Shown here piece by piece: positions 24,701-33,300 of a stretch of DNA of 64,000 nt. How positions within the stretch are numbered: the first letter of the stretch is position 1; the number at the start of each line of letters is the position of its first letter. Made by a program: the position numbers and the translations under genes. The stretch is from contig OZ007570.1 in the NCBI GenBank assembly GCA_963931925.1, positions 52,796,467-52,860,466 on the forward strand, in the 5' to 3' direction. This DNA is from Onchidella celtica (taxonomy: Eukaryota; Mollusca; Gastropoda; Systellommatophora; Onchidiidae). Below the pieces are notes generated by a model that had not been told where the DNA came from, searched no databases, and was given only the letters and a program-made list of their open reading frames with translations.

Positions 24701-26072
24701 CACTGTCATAACAGTGATGAAAAAGTGAAAAGGATACTGCTCCCCACCATTGAAACCAGTCGGGAAATGGGCAGTGGCTTGTTGTAGGCCCAACGAGAAT
24801 TCAAACACTCATTTCTCATGAAGTTACTGAGGAAGTAAGAAAAGAATGATTTCATAGAAAAAACTAAAAAATTTCATTAGAATTACTTTCACGAAAATAT
24901 ACAAAGTTGATTTGAAAGAAACCATTGCTCCTCAAACAAAACACTGCATCAAAAAATTGTCATAATGATGTAATGATAAGAGCCAGCTACAGTAAATATA
25001 ACACAGACTTACCACAACAATCGAGCATCCGCTGTCAGACCAGCAATGGAAACAGCTACGTGATCATCAATAGGCAAAATTTTCTTCTGATGCGCTGATA
25101 ACTCTGAAGGAGCACGCTGTAAAGACCAATAAAAAAACAAGTAAGGTTATAACTTATATATTTCGGAATTTTACAGCATAATTCAAATTTGCATTTTATA
25201 TTTAATTTCAGACATAAGATGTTTATTTGAACAAGCACAATAGTGACCTGATCAAGTGAAGAACAAAAAAAAAAAAAAAAAAAAACTATGTTTGGCTTCA
25301 AAATGTAAAAACAAAAGCATGCAGTCTTCCAGTTATGCTGAATACATATATATCAACTCAATGTTTTCTGGGTTGTTTTTTTTTGTTAACTCACTGTTTA
25401 CCTTAAGTGCCACCAGAATTGCATGAGTTTTTGACTTCAAGCCAACACATGCTGAACCCTGCTTCACCGCCTCCATGGCATATTCCAATTGATGTATCCG
25501 ACCCTGTCACGAAAAACAGATTAAATGTATAATATATTTATATGAATTTTTTAAATTAAATACCAATACGCATTGTTTGCAACTAATAACACTGTCTCGT
25601 TTTAAATCAAGATCATCCATTTACATTGTAAGAATGCAACAAACAGCAGTAGTTTTTAACAGCTGCTTCTTAATAATCAATTAACAGCAGTAGTTTTTAA
25701 AATTGTTATCAATAGATTTTAATGAAATAATGGTCTGTTTCCATTAAGTATTGTACTGATCCAACTAAAGCCAGCACGCCATATCACAGAATTTACTGAC
25801 TTTGCACCATGTAGCCAACTGCACTGTATGCATTATCTTGCAGTAGCACGCAATGAACACTCATGAGGGAAATTCTTATTTGTGAAATACATGAGCAGTA
25901 TGTGATAGTTATTTAACGATAAGTTTTACTGTTATTTTAAAATGAGGTAAACTGGATGTTAACTGTTTCAGGCACAAACTATTACTGTTTCTATGTTAGT
26001 GTTATAAAGACTCTTGAAGCAAAATACCTGAGGACTCCAGACTGTGACATCGTTATCATACTGATTTCGGAA
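8070..26072 (-). CDS. PSMA1: 20S proteasome subunit alpha type-1 (alpha6), exons 2-12
   Basis: Exons in transcript order: 26028-26072, 25402-25503, 25013-25116, 24738-24825, 23953-24023, 23391-23520, 19300-19379, 9786-9857, 9327-9383, 8988-9023, 8070-8165. They encode, in order, [110 protein letters not shown] and [18 protein letters not shown], collinear with animal PSMA1. PSMA1 is a structural, noncatalytic subunit of the alpha ring of the 20S core. Junction phases agree and total 294 codons with stop, if one missing base in exon 24738-24825 is allowed. The C-terminal tail is acidic and Gln/Pro-rich, ends DEGMDQQ, and is about 30 residues longer than in vertebrates. Introns 9384-9785 and 24024-24737 carry U12-type signals. 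The start exon is uncertain (see 30295-30300). Confidence 0.95.
9384..9785 (-). other. PSMA1: U12-type intron of PSMA1 (between VTPY and LALIEG)
   Basis: Read on the - strand, the donor is GTATCCTTTTCC, a match to the minor-spliceosome donor consensus RTATCCTTT. The region before the acceptor reads TTACTTTAACTAGCACAG, with TTTAAC placed as a U12 branch site about 9 bases upstream of the exon. The intron is phase 0 and 402 bp long. The flanking exons join to read [16 protein letters not shown], which matches the animal PSMA1 C-terminal pattern. Confidence 0.85.
10708..11929 (+). mobile_element. LTR, copy 1 (5' LTR, missing its first ~18 bp)
   Basis: Nearly identical to copy 2 (14656-15713) and copy 3 (16387-17623). 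Full copies begin TGTCAAGA and end GCGACA, the TG...CA form of LTRs. Copy 1 starts 18 bp inside that boundary. A TATTTAAA box lies at about 11208. Directly after the LTR comes CTGGAGGGGAC, whose TGG could start a tRNA primer-binding site. Antisense open frames (for example 10554-11027) recur in the copies but look like chance frames, with no domain. Confidence 0.85.
11930..14655 (+). mobile_element. noncoding internal region of an LTR retroelement (LARD-like)
   Basis: It lies between LTR copies 1 and 2. A putative primer-binding site follows LTR 1 and a purine-rich tract (GGGGTGGGGGA, about 14643-14653) precedes LTR 2. No gag, protease, RT or integrase frame is seen; the longest open frame is about 83 codons. 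Instead it holds a short-period tandem array and three GCAGTG/CACTGC hairpins. LTR elements of this size without genes are known as LARDs and must be mobilised by a coding relative. Confidence 0.7.
13209..13535 (+). repeat. hairpin units and GCAGTGTAAG array inside the retroelement
   Basis: Three stem-loops with stem GCAGTG/CACTGC and an 11-base loop start at 13210, 13459 and 13507. The last two are tandem units with a 48-bp period. Between the first and second lies an array (about 13273-13425) of seven to eight units of GCAGTGTAAG plus a variable GC-rich spacer, period about 18-22 bp, reusing the stem sequence. Confidence 0.85.
14656..15713 (+). mobile_element. LTR, copy 2 (3' LTR, cut by assembly gap)
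   Basis: Starts TGTCAAGAACAG after a purine-rich tract and follows copy 1 with only a handful of differences, including the promoter block around TATTTAAACCC. It breaks off at the run of N. Copies 1 and 2 look like the two LTRs of one young insertion. Confidence 0.85.
15714..15913. other. assembly gap (200 N)
   Basis: Exactly 200 N, most likely a placeholder of unknown true length. It falls inside an LTR that exists in three near-identical copies, which is where an assembler would be expected to break. Confidence 0.98.
15914..16350. repeat. AT-rich satellite-like repeats between LTR copies 2 and 3
   Basis: Units built on 'TTGTAAACTAAA..ATCTTTAGTTATCATTCAATCACAA' recur about five times with a period of about 60-75 bp. 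A higher-order repeat adds a second copy of the block CATATCACTT...GAGGTAGGATCTA...AACCCA...AATGAAAACAT. The right end leads into LTR copy 3. Confidence 0.7.
16387..17623 (+). mobile_element. LTR, copy 3 (complete, divergent promoter block)
   Basis: Complete LTR of 1,237 bp beginning TGTCAAGAATAG and ending GCGACA. It is close to copies 1 and 2 except for a cluster of differences at about 16863-16940, spanning the TATA region: TATTTAAGGCC where copies 1 and 2 have TATTTAAACCC. It then runs directly into the right end of pogo element P2. It probably belongs to a related subfamily or a second insertion. Confidence 0.85.
17753..19044. mobile_element. pogo/Tigger-type element (P3)
   Basis: Begins CAGTGGAACCTGCTTAAA at 17753 and ends with the inverted copy at 19027-19044, followed by TA. 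The left flank is GT, so the TA duplication is not intact on that side. The element is 1,292 bp. Short open frames inside have no recognisable domain. It lies 63 bp from the end of element P2 in the same PSMA1 intron. Confidence 0.75.
20074..20130 (+). repeat. possible tRNA-like (SINE head) fragment
   Basis: ACCACAGCGGTCTAAGC resembles the D-arm/A-box region of a Leu or Ser tRNA, and GGTATCGATACC about 25 bases later resembles a B box (GGTTCGAATCC). No full cloverleaf is evident. It could be a decayed tRNA-derived SINE head or chance. Confidence 0.25.
20440..20577 (+). pseudogene. coding-like terminal exon, possibly from a mobile element
   Basis: After a GTTACAG acceptor-like site, a frame reads [15 protein letters not shown], then a Lys/Glu/Ala-rich coiled-coil-like stretch, and ends [13 protein letters not shown] before TGA at about 20575. 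The composition and clean end look like the C-terminus of a real protein on the strand opposite to PSMA1. No partner exons are found on the + strand. I do not recognise the family. Confidence 0.3.
21727..22084 (-). mobile_element. 5'-truncated LINE (3' end with TTA-repeat tail)
   Basis: On the - strand a frame ending at 21902 reads [16 protein letters not shown], then [16 protein letters not shown] and stop, the usual C-terminus of an APE-type LINE reverse transcriptase ORF. A short 3' UTR with GAGCTATATAAATC and an (ATT/TTA)n tail (21727-21757) follows. Upstream protein sequence is missing, as in a typical 5'-truncated copy. It is a different family from the LINE at 31.7-35.7 kb, which has a different tail. 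Confidence 0.8.
22312..22485 (+). CDS. short acidic ORF, possibly a transposon N-terminus
   Basis: A 57-codon frame starts [20 protein letters not shown] and ends in a Ser/Asp/Glu-rich stretch ([13 protein letters not shown]) before TGA. Acidic, Ser-rich N-termini of this type are common in piggyBac-like and other invertebrate transposon proteins. No downstream domain follows. It lies in a PSMA1 intron on the opposite strand and may be a remnant or a chance ORF. Confidence 0.25.
   Translation: MSSSYADIAKLLNLNQTDSDALSELINDYFISDHPTGNDSSSDGEESENDDGKLQCF
24024..24737 (-). other. PSMA1: U12-type intron of PSMA1 (inside VGS-K-SQIPTQ)
   Basis: On the - strand the donor is GTATCCTTTTCAC and the acceptor region reads ATATCCTTAACTCCTTCATAG. 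TCCTTAAC is a near-perfect U12 branch site about 11 bases before the exon. Using this acceptor, rather than the nearer CTCAG, restores the Lys codon (A + AA) and gives [15 protein letters not shown]. The phase is 1 and the length 714 bp. Confidence 0.9.
24738..24825 (-). other. PSMA1: PSMA1 exon 5 with an apparent 1-base deletion
   Basis: The exon begins [14 protein letters not shown] and then continues only in the next frame as [14 protein letters not shown], matching the conserved family segment ECLDSR...RPLPVSRLVSLIGS. The shift falls at a run of four A in transcript sense (around 24779-24782). The exon is 88 nt, where 89 are needed to link the phases of its neighbours. All other exons are intact, so a sequencing or consensus error in a homopolymer is more likely than gene death. 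Confidence 0.85.
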
Positions 26073-27461
26073 CTGAAACAAATTAAGTACATTATAAAAC
26101 TACTTCAAAAGAATGCCACATTTAAACCATTCCACTTATAAAATAATACCACATATAAATCATTCCACTTACAAAACACCACAAGACATTGACAAAGCTT
26201 GTTCAAAACATCACATCTGTCACTTAATTCATCCCACCCAAAATAAAATTTAACTAGCTAACATCTGGGTTGCTAAATAAGAAAGTACATGTAAATTAAA
26301 TGTAATCACATGATGAAATGTAGATTTCTGCAAAAATAGACGTTTAATAAGTTCCACTATGCTACTTAAGTGCCACAGAAAAATCTAACATAGTCCTGTT
26401 CTTACTGACAACTTATATTTGGAAATTTTACAGAAAAATTCATGGAAAGAGTCCTGACAGACATTTTCTAACCCTACAGGTTACCACACTTTCAATGCAA
26501 AGCAGCTATCTGCATGGCTCAAAGTAATCAATTCTGAAAAACACTGAACTCCATCTGAACCACACAGCTCATGTTTATTGTTATGATGAGTGGTGTACAA
26601 CATGACAACAATTCCACATAAATATAATAATTAATATGGATAAAAATTATGGCTTTGCAACTCTACTGTTGTCAGACCTAGTTAATATCATGCAAAAGCT
26701 GCATTTTATTCAGCTCTATTTAATTTAGAAACCCAGCTAAATCTACATTTGAATTAATTTTTTTACAGCTAGTGCTAGGGAGTACAGCTGAACTAATGCA
26801 ATTTCAGAGAAAATTGAAGGAATTAAATTACCTCCAGAAAACACACTAAAGTAAAGCTTTTTGATGGGACATGAGTGAGAAAAAATATTATACAAAAAAT
26901 GATTAAAGAAACTGAGAAAGGATCTAAAATATGATATAATATATCACTAGCACTATTCCTAATCCCAAATCTAAGCGATTACCATAATATTAAAATCTGT
27001 CCCTAACACTTAAAGTCCTGTCCATAAACCTACCCCTCAGCTCAAAATAAACAGATTATAGAAATCCTCCCAAACTGAAATTTGAGTCATGAACTTCAGT
27101 ATTGGAAGGAAAATGAGCTAGATATATATAGGAAATCACTTTTTGAACTTAGCTTCTTGAGTATTTCAATACAGATGATACAATTCATTTTACTCTGATT
27201 CTGGTTTATATGAGGTTAAGTCAGATTCTGATGAAGAAGTTGATGACGAAGGTGATAGACTACAGAGAAATGGAGGGAGGACTTTTAAATGTGTTTCATG
27301 GCCAGAAATTTTGGCTGTGTAATGCATGAAATACTCTGGAGGTATATGGATTCCCCCTAGGAGGCAACTTTTCAATGTCGACATGCACAGGGGGCGAACA
27401 CCCCCACCCCCCGTCAAGTTAACCTCCCTAACCCGAAACTATTTCTTAACGCTATTCTTAA

Positions 27462-28241
27462 CCCACAGCCCGCGCGCTACCCGTAAAGCCTGCTGTCTGA
27501 TCAGTGACCTTACTCACAGGTAATCTTATCTGGGTCGCACTGACCATTGCCAATGTGCGATGACCACACCACGGATATCAATGTGGTTTGGTTTGTATTT
27601 AATCGGTATGAAAACATTTGCGGCCATGTCTTATCATGCTTGATAATGAATTAACCAGCAAAACCTTTGTCTGTAAGACTCTAACCAATGACCTGATTCA
27701 TGATACCAAACTGACAGCTGTAATTTTCGTGAAAACAAAGCATGATAACTAGCCACGCCCCCCTAGCCCTAAACAAATGGTTTAATCCAGATTAACACTA
27801 ATGAACCAATGTGGGCATTTGGGACAAAGGTCATAATTTCAGAGCTTGTTTCTCGTTGGTTCTTAGATACAGACAACTCTAGATGATGGTCAGCTTGTGA
27901 GAAGATGAGATAATATTGCAAATTTGTTGAGCAACAGTTTGCATGTTGATGTTACACCTTTTCATAGTCTGGGCAGAGCCTTTGAAAGCTTAGTCTGTGT
28001 GAGTCTGATCAGCGGTTCACTGGTAACATGTCCTTGTCACAATGCCTTTGATTTAGAAGAGATACAGTGAGCAATAAGACGCTAGTTATGTCTCAAAGAG
28101 GACAGTGTCCAGTGACAAGATGCGTAAAAATACAGCTTGTGCGCGAAGTGGTCAGCTTGACCTTGCCGTATTGACATGACCATCAAGAATGAATGCCCTG
28201 AAAGTCGATGCCTTATTTCCATGCCTCTCACAGACTGAGGG
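27462..28241. mobile_element. piggyBac-type MITE, copy A
   Basis: Flanked by TTAA at 27458-27461 and 28242-28245. Ends are CCCACAGCCCGCGCGCTACC and ...CTGAGGG, decayed versions of the CCC...GGG termini seen in copies B and C. Internal sequence matches copies B and C over most of its length. It has no transposase frame and lies in the long interval upstream of PSMA1 exon 2. Confidence 0.8.
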
Positions 28242-28637
28242 TTAACCCCGTCCCCATCCCTAGCTCTAAATATAATTATATACTAGATGACCTATCGGGC
28301 ATTGCCCGGAATAAACAATCATGTGCTACTCTCTCTCTCTCTCTCAAATAAAAGTAATAAATTACAGTCTTGCTTCAGAACCCATGCGCACCAGAACACT
28401 ACGCACCAAACTGAACGCTTGATACGGTTACTTTTTATGACATGCACGGTACTATATATACTATTCCGAAACAAACATGCAAAAATACAGATGTAACTTA
28501 TATAGCATAGCAGCTCAATAAACATTGTTATTTTTAAAAAATACATATGCTTGAAGTAAACAACTTTTAATTATGGGGATTTATAGCCATCGTCTTCCTT
28601 ATCTCAATTGCCACCTTCCTGCCAAATTTAATTTTAA

Positions 28638-29374
28638 CCCATACCCTGCGCGCTACCCGGTCAGTGACCTTGCTCACGGAGAATCTTATCTGGGGTCACT
28701 GACACGTGCCGCTTGACGATGACCACATACGCTGTCCACGTGGTTCGGTTTTTATTGATCGGTATGAAAACATTCGCTGCTATGCCTTATCAGGCTTGAT
28801 AATGAATTAACCAGCAAAACCTTAGTCTCTCAGTCTCTAACCAATGATCTGACTTATGATTCCAAACTGACAGCTGTAGTTTTCGTGAGAACGAAGCATG
28901 ATAACTAGCCACGCCCTCCCAAGCCCTACACAAATGGTTTCATCCTGATTGACACATATTAATAAACCAATGTGGCCATTTGGGGTAAAGATTATTTCAG
29001 AGCTTGTTTCTGATTGGTTCTTAGATACAGACAACTCCAGATGGTGGTCAGCTTGTGAGAAAATGAGATAATATTGCAAATTTGTTGAGCAACAGTTCGC
29101 ATGTCGATGTTACATCTTTTGAAAGTGTGGGGAGAGCCTTTGAAAGCTTAGTCTTTGTGATTCCGACCAGTGGTTCACTGGTTAACATGTCCATGTCACA
29201 ATGCGTTTGATTTAGAAGAGGTACAGTGAACAATAACACGGTGGTTACATCTCAAAAAGGTAGTGACCCGACGCCTGAAAATAGGGCTTGTGCGTGGCGC
29301 GGTCAGCTTGACCTCGTGCGGCGTGAGCGCTTACAAGTCAATACCAACTATTGCCGCCCGGCGCAGGGTGAGGG
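28638..29374. mobile_element. piggyBac-type MITE, copy B
   Basis: TTAA at 28634-28637 and 29375-29378. Termini are CCCATACCCTGCGCGCTACC and CGCAGGGTGAGGG, inverted over about 15 bp. TTAA target duplication with CCC/GGG-type ends is the hallmark of the piggyBac superfamily. Same orientation as copies A and C; 737 bp; noncoding. Confidence 0.85.
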
Positions 29375-30153
29375 TTAAGGCCTGAAGAGTGTATAGTTTG
29401 GTCAGTTACTCGTGCCAAAGGTTGCAAGTTACTGAAATATATATAATAGATTAGTTCAATACTTCAATGTGGTTGGGACGTAACACTAACGGAACTCTTC
29501 CTGCTGCAGCAACTGCAGATCTAAGGGAAAAGGGAAGTCTGAGAAGGAAAGTAGGCTACTAGCTAGAGTAAAGTTAAAATAAGATAAAATCCTATTTTTA
29601 GGGGGAGTGGGCAGAGTAGTAACCAACAGCGTTGAAAATACTGGCGTGACGCAGGGGTAAAAATAGTCTTCATTCTTTTCCTAACCGGCTTGGACATCAT
29701 GTCTAGCAAAGAGCCCCTTCAAAGTTTGTTATGAAATTTACAGACTGAATAAAAGTTTGGAAACGTTGCAAAGAAAATGTCCATGCAATTTTGAATTAAT
29801 CACGATATTTCAATTTACCATTTTCCCTGCCAATCACTGCACAATGTTAGAAATAATATCCAGGTTGCTACGAAGCTTGGGCGCACAGCACACTCTGACT
29901 TGCAAATTGAGAAACTCAACAATTATGATTTCACAGAATTAAAGATTTACCTTTCAAAACGTGTACACTTCCTGTCTTTATGGTACCAGAACAAACAATA
30001 TTATTAAGCTGTTTATAAACACTAAAAAAAAGGATCACATTCTACATGTAATAGGTAATATGAATTTGAAATACTTGTTGTTTAAAATATTTATTTGACA
30101 GTGATATATTTCACAACGAGTATTTTACCGTTAAATAGTGATCTCAATTTTGA

Positions 30154-30191
30154 TGACATCATCGTCTGTTTACTTCCGTGTTGTGACGTCA
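30154..30191. promoter_or_regulatory. CRE/ETS cluster near the PSMA1 and CHMP1B starts
   Basis: TGACATCA (30154-30161), ACTTCCG (ETS type, 30172-30178) and a perfect palindromic CRE TGACGTCA (30184-30191) lie within 38 bp. CRE and ETS sites are typical of TATA-less housekeeping promoters. The cluster is about 160 bp upstream of the CHMP1B ATG. No TATA box is evident nearby. That it drives both genes is inference. Confidence 0.5.
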
Positions 30192-30294
30192 TTATTTTGC
30201 AAGGAAAGTAAACTCAACCTAGTCAGTCATTATCACAAGGATTGCCATCACTGAGCCTAAATATAGACGAAATCGCGACACAAATTTATTTTAC

Positions 30295-30300
30295 CATCAT
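30295..30300 (-). CDS. PSMA1: candidate start exon of PSMA1 (ATGATG)
   Basis: On the - strand CTCGCTATGATG is followed directly by GTAAAA. Splicing here to exon 2 (FRNQYDNDV) gives M(M)FRNQYDND in the correct phase, which matches how PSMA1 proteins begin. It lies 51 bp from the CHMP1B ATG on the other strand. A rival site with the same logic is GGGAAAATG|GTAAAT at about 29818-29820, which would leave the CRE/ETS cluster between the two genes. The sequence alone does not decide. Confidence 0.45.
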
Positions 30301-30351
30301 AGCGAGCAGCACTTGACTTGGCCTTCAAGCGGTAAACCAGGCATATCTGAC

Positions 30352-33300
30352 ATGGAGAGTATCCTTTTTAGTAGACTCTATATCGATAGCGAATAATTAA
30401 ATCGCGGTCTATCAATCGATCCATCAACAAATTTATCAACCAAGGCAACTCCCATACGATGTCTAAAAATACAGGATTAGATAGAGATATTGGAGTTCTA
30501 ATAGGGAACTAAAGTTTTAACTGATCAAGTGGTGAATTTATTTGATTCACGAACTAAAAAACGCTAATTTATCAGTTTCACGATGGCCATGCAGAAATAG
30601 ATCTAATAGCCAATAGGCCTACTGGCAATAGCCGCACTAGATCTAGATATAGAATCTATAGGCTACCCTCATAACTCAGCACAATAGGGGCCTAGGCTAA
30701 ATCACACCAGTAGATCTACTCAGTTTTTCTTTTTTTGTTTTCTAAGTTGTATTTTAGAATTTTAACCCTTAAAATGCTACAATCGTAAGTTTAGGATTTT
30801 AAACAGTTCTAATTACTTTTATTTTTAGATCCTGCATGATCTGGGGAAGTAAAAAATTATGAACCTTTATCTATAATATCGGTCCGTAATAAAACTTTTA
30901 AGTAGGGCCTACTGTAGGCTACAAGCTGAGACATTTTACAGCCAGTGGTGCAACAGACTGATCATGATGTTGGGCACTGAAAGAGGTAGCTAATTTGATT
31001 ATTATGGTGGGGTCTACTTGGATTTATTATTGTGATAAGAAAAAATGATGATGATACTAGGTGAGCCCTTTAACGCTCACCCTGCGCGCTACCCGTAAAG
31101 CCCGCTGCCCGGTCAGTGACCTTACTCACGGAGAATCTTATCTGGGGTCACTGACCTGTGCCGCTAGACGATGACCACACGCTGTCCACGTGGTTCGGTT
31201 TTTATTGATCAGTATGAAAACATTCGCTGCTATGCCTTATCAGGCTTGATAATGAATTAACCAGCAAAACTTTAGTCTGTCAGTCTCTGACCAATGATCT
31301 GACTTGTGATTCCAAACTGACAGCTGTAGTTTTCGTGAGAACGAAGCATGATAACTAGCCACGCCCTCCCAAGCCCTACACAAATGGTTTCATCCTGATG
31401 ACACATACTAGTAAACCAGTGTGGCCATTTGGGGCAAAGATTATTTCAGAGCTTTGGTTCTTAGATACAGACAACTCCAGATGGTGATCAGCTTATGAGA
31501 TAATATTGCAAATTTGTTGAGCAACAGTTCGCATGTCGATGTTACATCTTTTGAAAGTGTGGGGAGAGCCTTTGAAAGCTCTAAGTCTTTGTGATTCCGA
31601 CCAGTGGTTCACTGGTTAACATGTCCATGTCACAATGCGTTTGATTTAGAAGAGATACAGTGAACAATAATACCTTGGTTACGTCTCAAAAAGGTCAGTG
31701 ACCCGACGCGTGAAAATACGGCTTGCGTGTGGCGTGGTCTTCTTCTTCTTCTTCTTCTTCTCATGGAGTTGATTCGTCTGTTTACAAAGACGATCCCTCA
31801 ACTGCACCATATGCGACTCGACGCTACTGCTCTGAGGCTAAAACAGGCTAAAACAGCATATATTAAGACCATTTAAAATATATCGTCGTGTGAATTCTTT
31901 TATATATTAAAAATATCTCTTGGCATCAAGATTGTGCACAGAAATAGACCCGCACTCTAAATGCAATGGTAGCTGCAATGGATAATTATGTTCTTCAATT
32001 CATTGCCAAAAGCCGTTGCAGACGATAGTTTTTGGACTTCTGCCGGGAAGTTGTTCCACATCCTGATGACACTAGGGTAAAAAGAGTAAAGATGGCTGTT
32101 GATCCGTGAGCTTGGGATGTTATATTTTATGTTATTCTTTCTGTTGCCTCTGGTGTTAATGGTGAGGTGGTTCAGTGGGATATCGGTATTTCCTTCCCTG
32201 CCCTTATAAAATGGTTTTACTTTGTTTTTTGCTCTTCTTTCTTCTAGTGGTGTCCACTCGAGGTCTCTCATCATTTTATTGACACCACTACTTCTAGCAT
32301 AGTCATTTGTCACAAAGCGAGCAGCTCTCCTCTGGACCCTTTCCAGTTGTTCTATATTTATTCGACAGTGGGGGTCCCAGACACTGCAGCCATACTCTAG
32401 GGCGGGCCTCACGAAGGTGTTATAGCATTTTTCTTTTACTTTCCTATCACAGTTAGAGATGTTCCTTTTCAGAAATGCTAGTATACTGTTTGCTTTGTTA
32501 CATGTGCTATTAATATGTTGGTTCCATGTAAGTTTTCTGTCCAATGTAACTCCTAAATATTTAGCCTCATCTGTTTCACTCAATTTCTCGCCATGTATAA
32601 AGTAGTCTGAGGTGACGTTGTGATGTTTATTTGAAATTCTCAGGACTTGGCATTTATTGGGGTGGAATTCCATACGCCAGTCCCTCTCCCATTCTTGTAG
32701 ACTGTCCAAATCTTTCTGTAAAATTTCCGTATCTTCTTTTGAATTTATTGTTCTATAGAGGAGGCTATCATCGGCAAACAGTCGTAATTTAGTGCCTGGA
32801 GAGATCTTACTTGGCATATCGTTAATAAACTAAAAATAGCAAGGGGCCCATTACAGTGCCCTGAGGTACTCCCGAGAGAACAGGTGCAGGATTGGATGAC
32901 TTTCCGTCAACGACTACTATTTGTGTTCTGTTTTCTAAAAAAGACAATCCACTTCAGAGTACTGTTTCTAACTCCATAATGGTTTAGTTTAGTCAAAAGA
33001 CTAGCATGGTGCACTTTATCGAAGGCCTTACTGAAATCTAGTAAAATGGTGTCCGTCTGTCTGTTATTATTCAAGTTATCAACAAAATTGTTGCAAGTTG
33101 TGATCAGCTGGGACTCACACGACCTGTATTTTCTAAAACCATGCTGTACATGTGTTAAAACTGAGTGTCTCTCGAGATGCTTCATGATGCTGGTGTGCAA
33201 GATATGCTCTAAAAGCTTACAAGATATTGATGTCAGGGAGACTGGTCTATAATTTTCAGGACTAGCCCTATTTCCTTTCTTAAAAATGGGTACAACATTT

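Noticed and set aside
30784-31070. AGATCTA-rich stretch near the CHMP1B start considered as a regulatory array
   Set aside because: TAGATCTAG-type words are scattered through the window, including inside mobile elements, so no specific array is supported.
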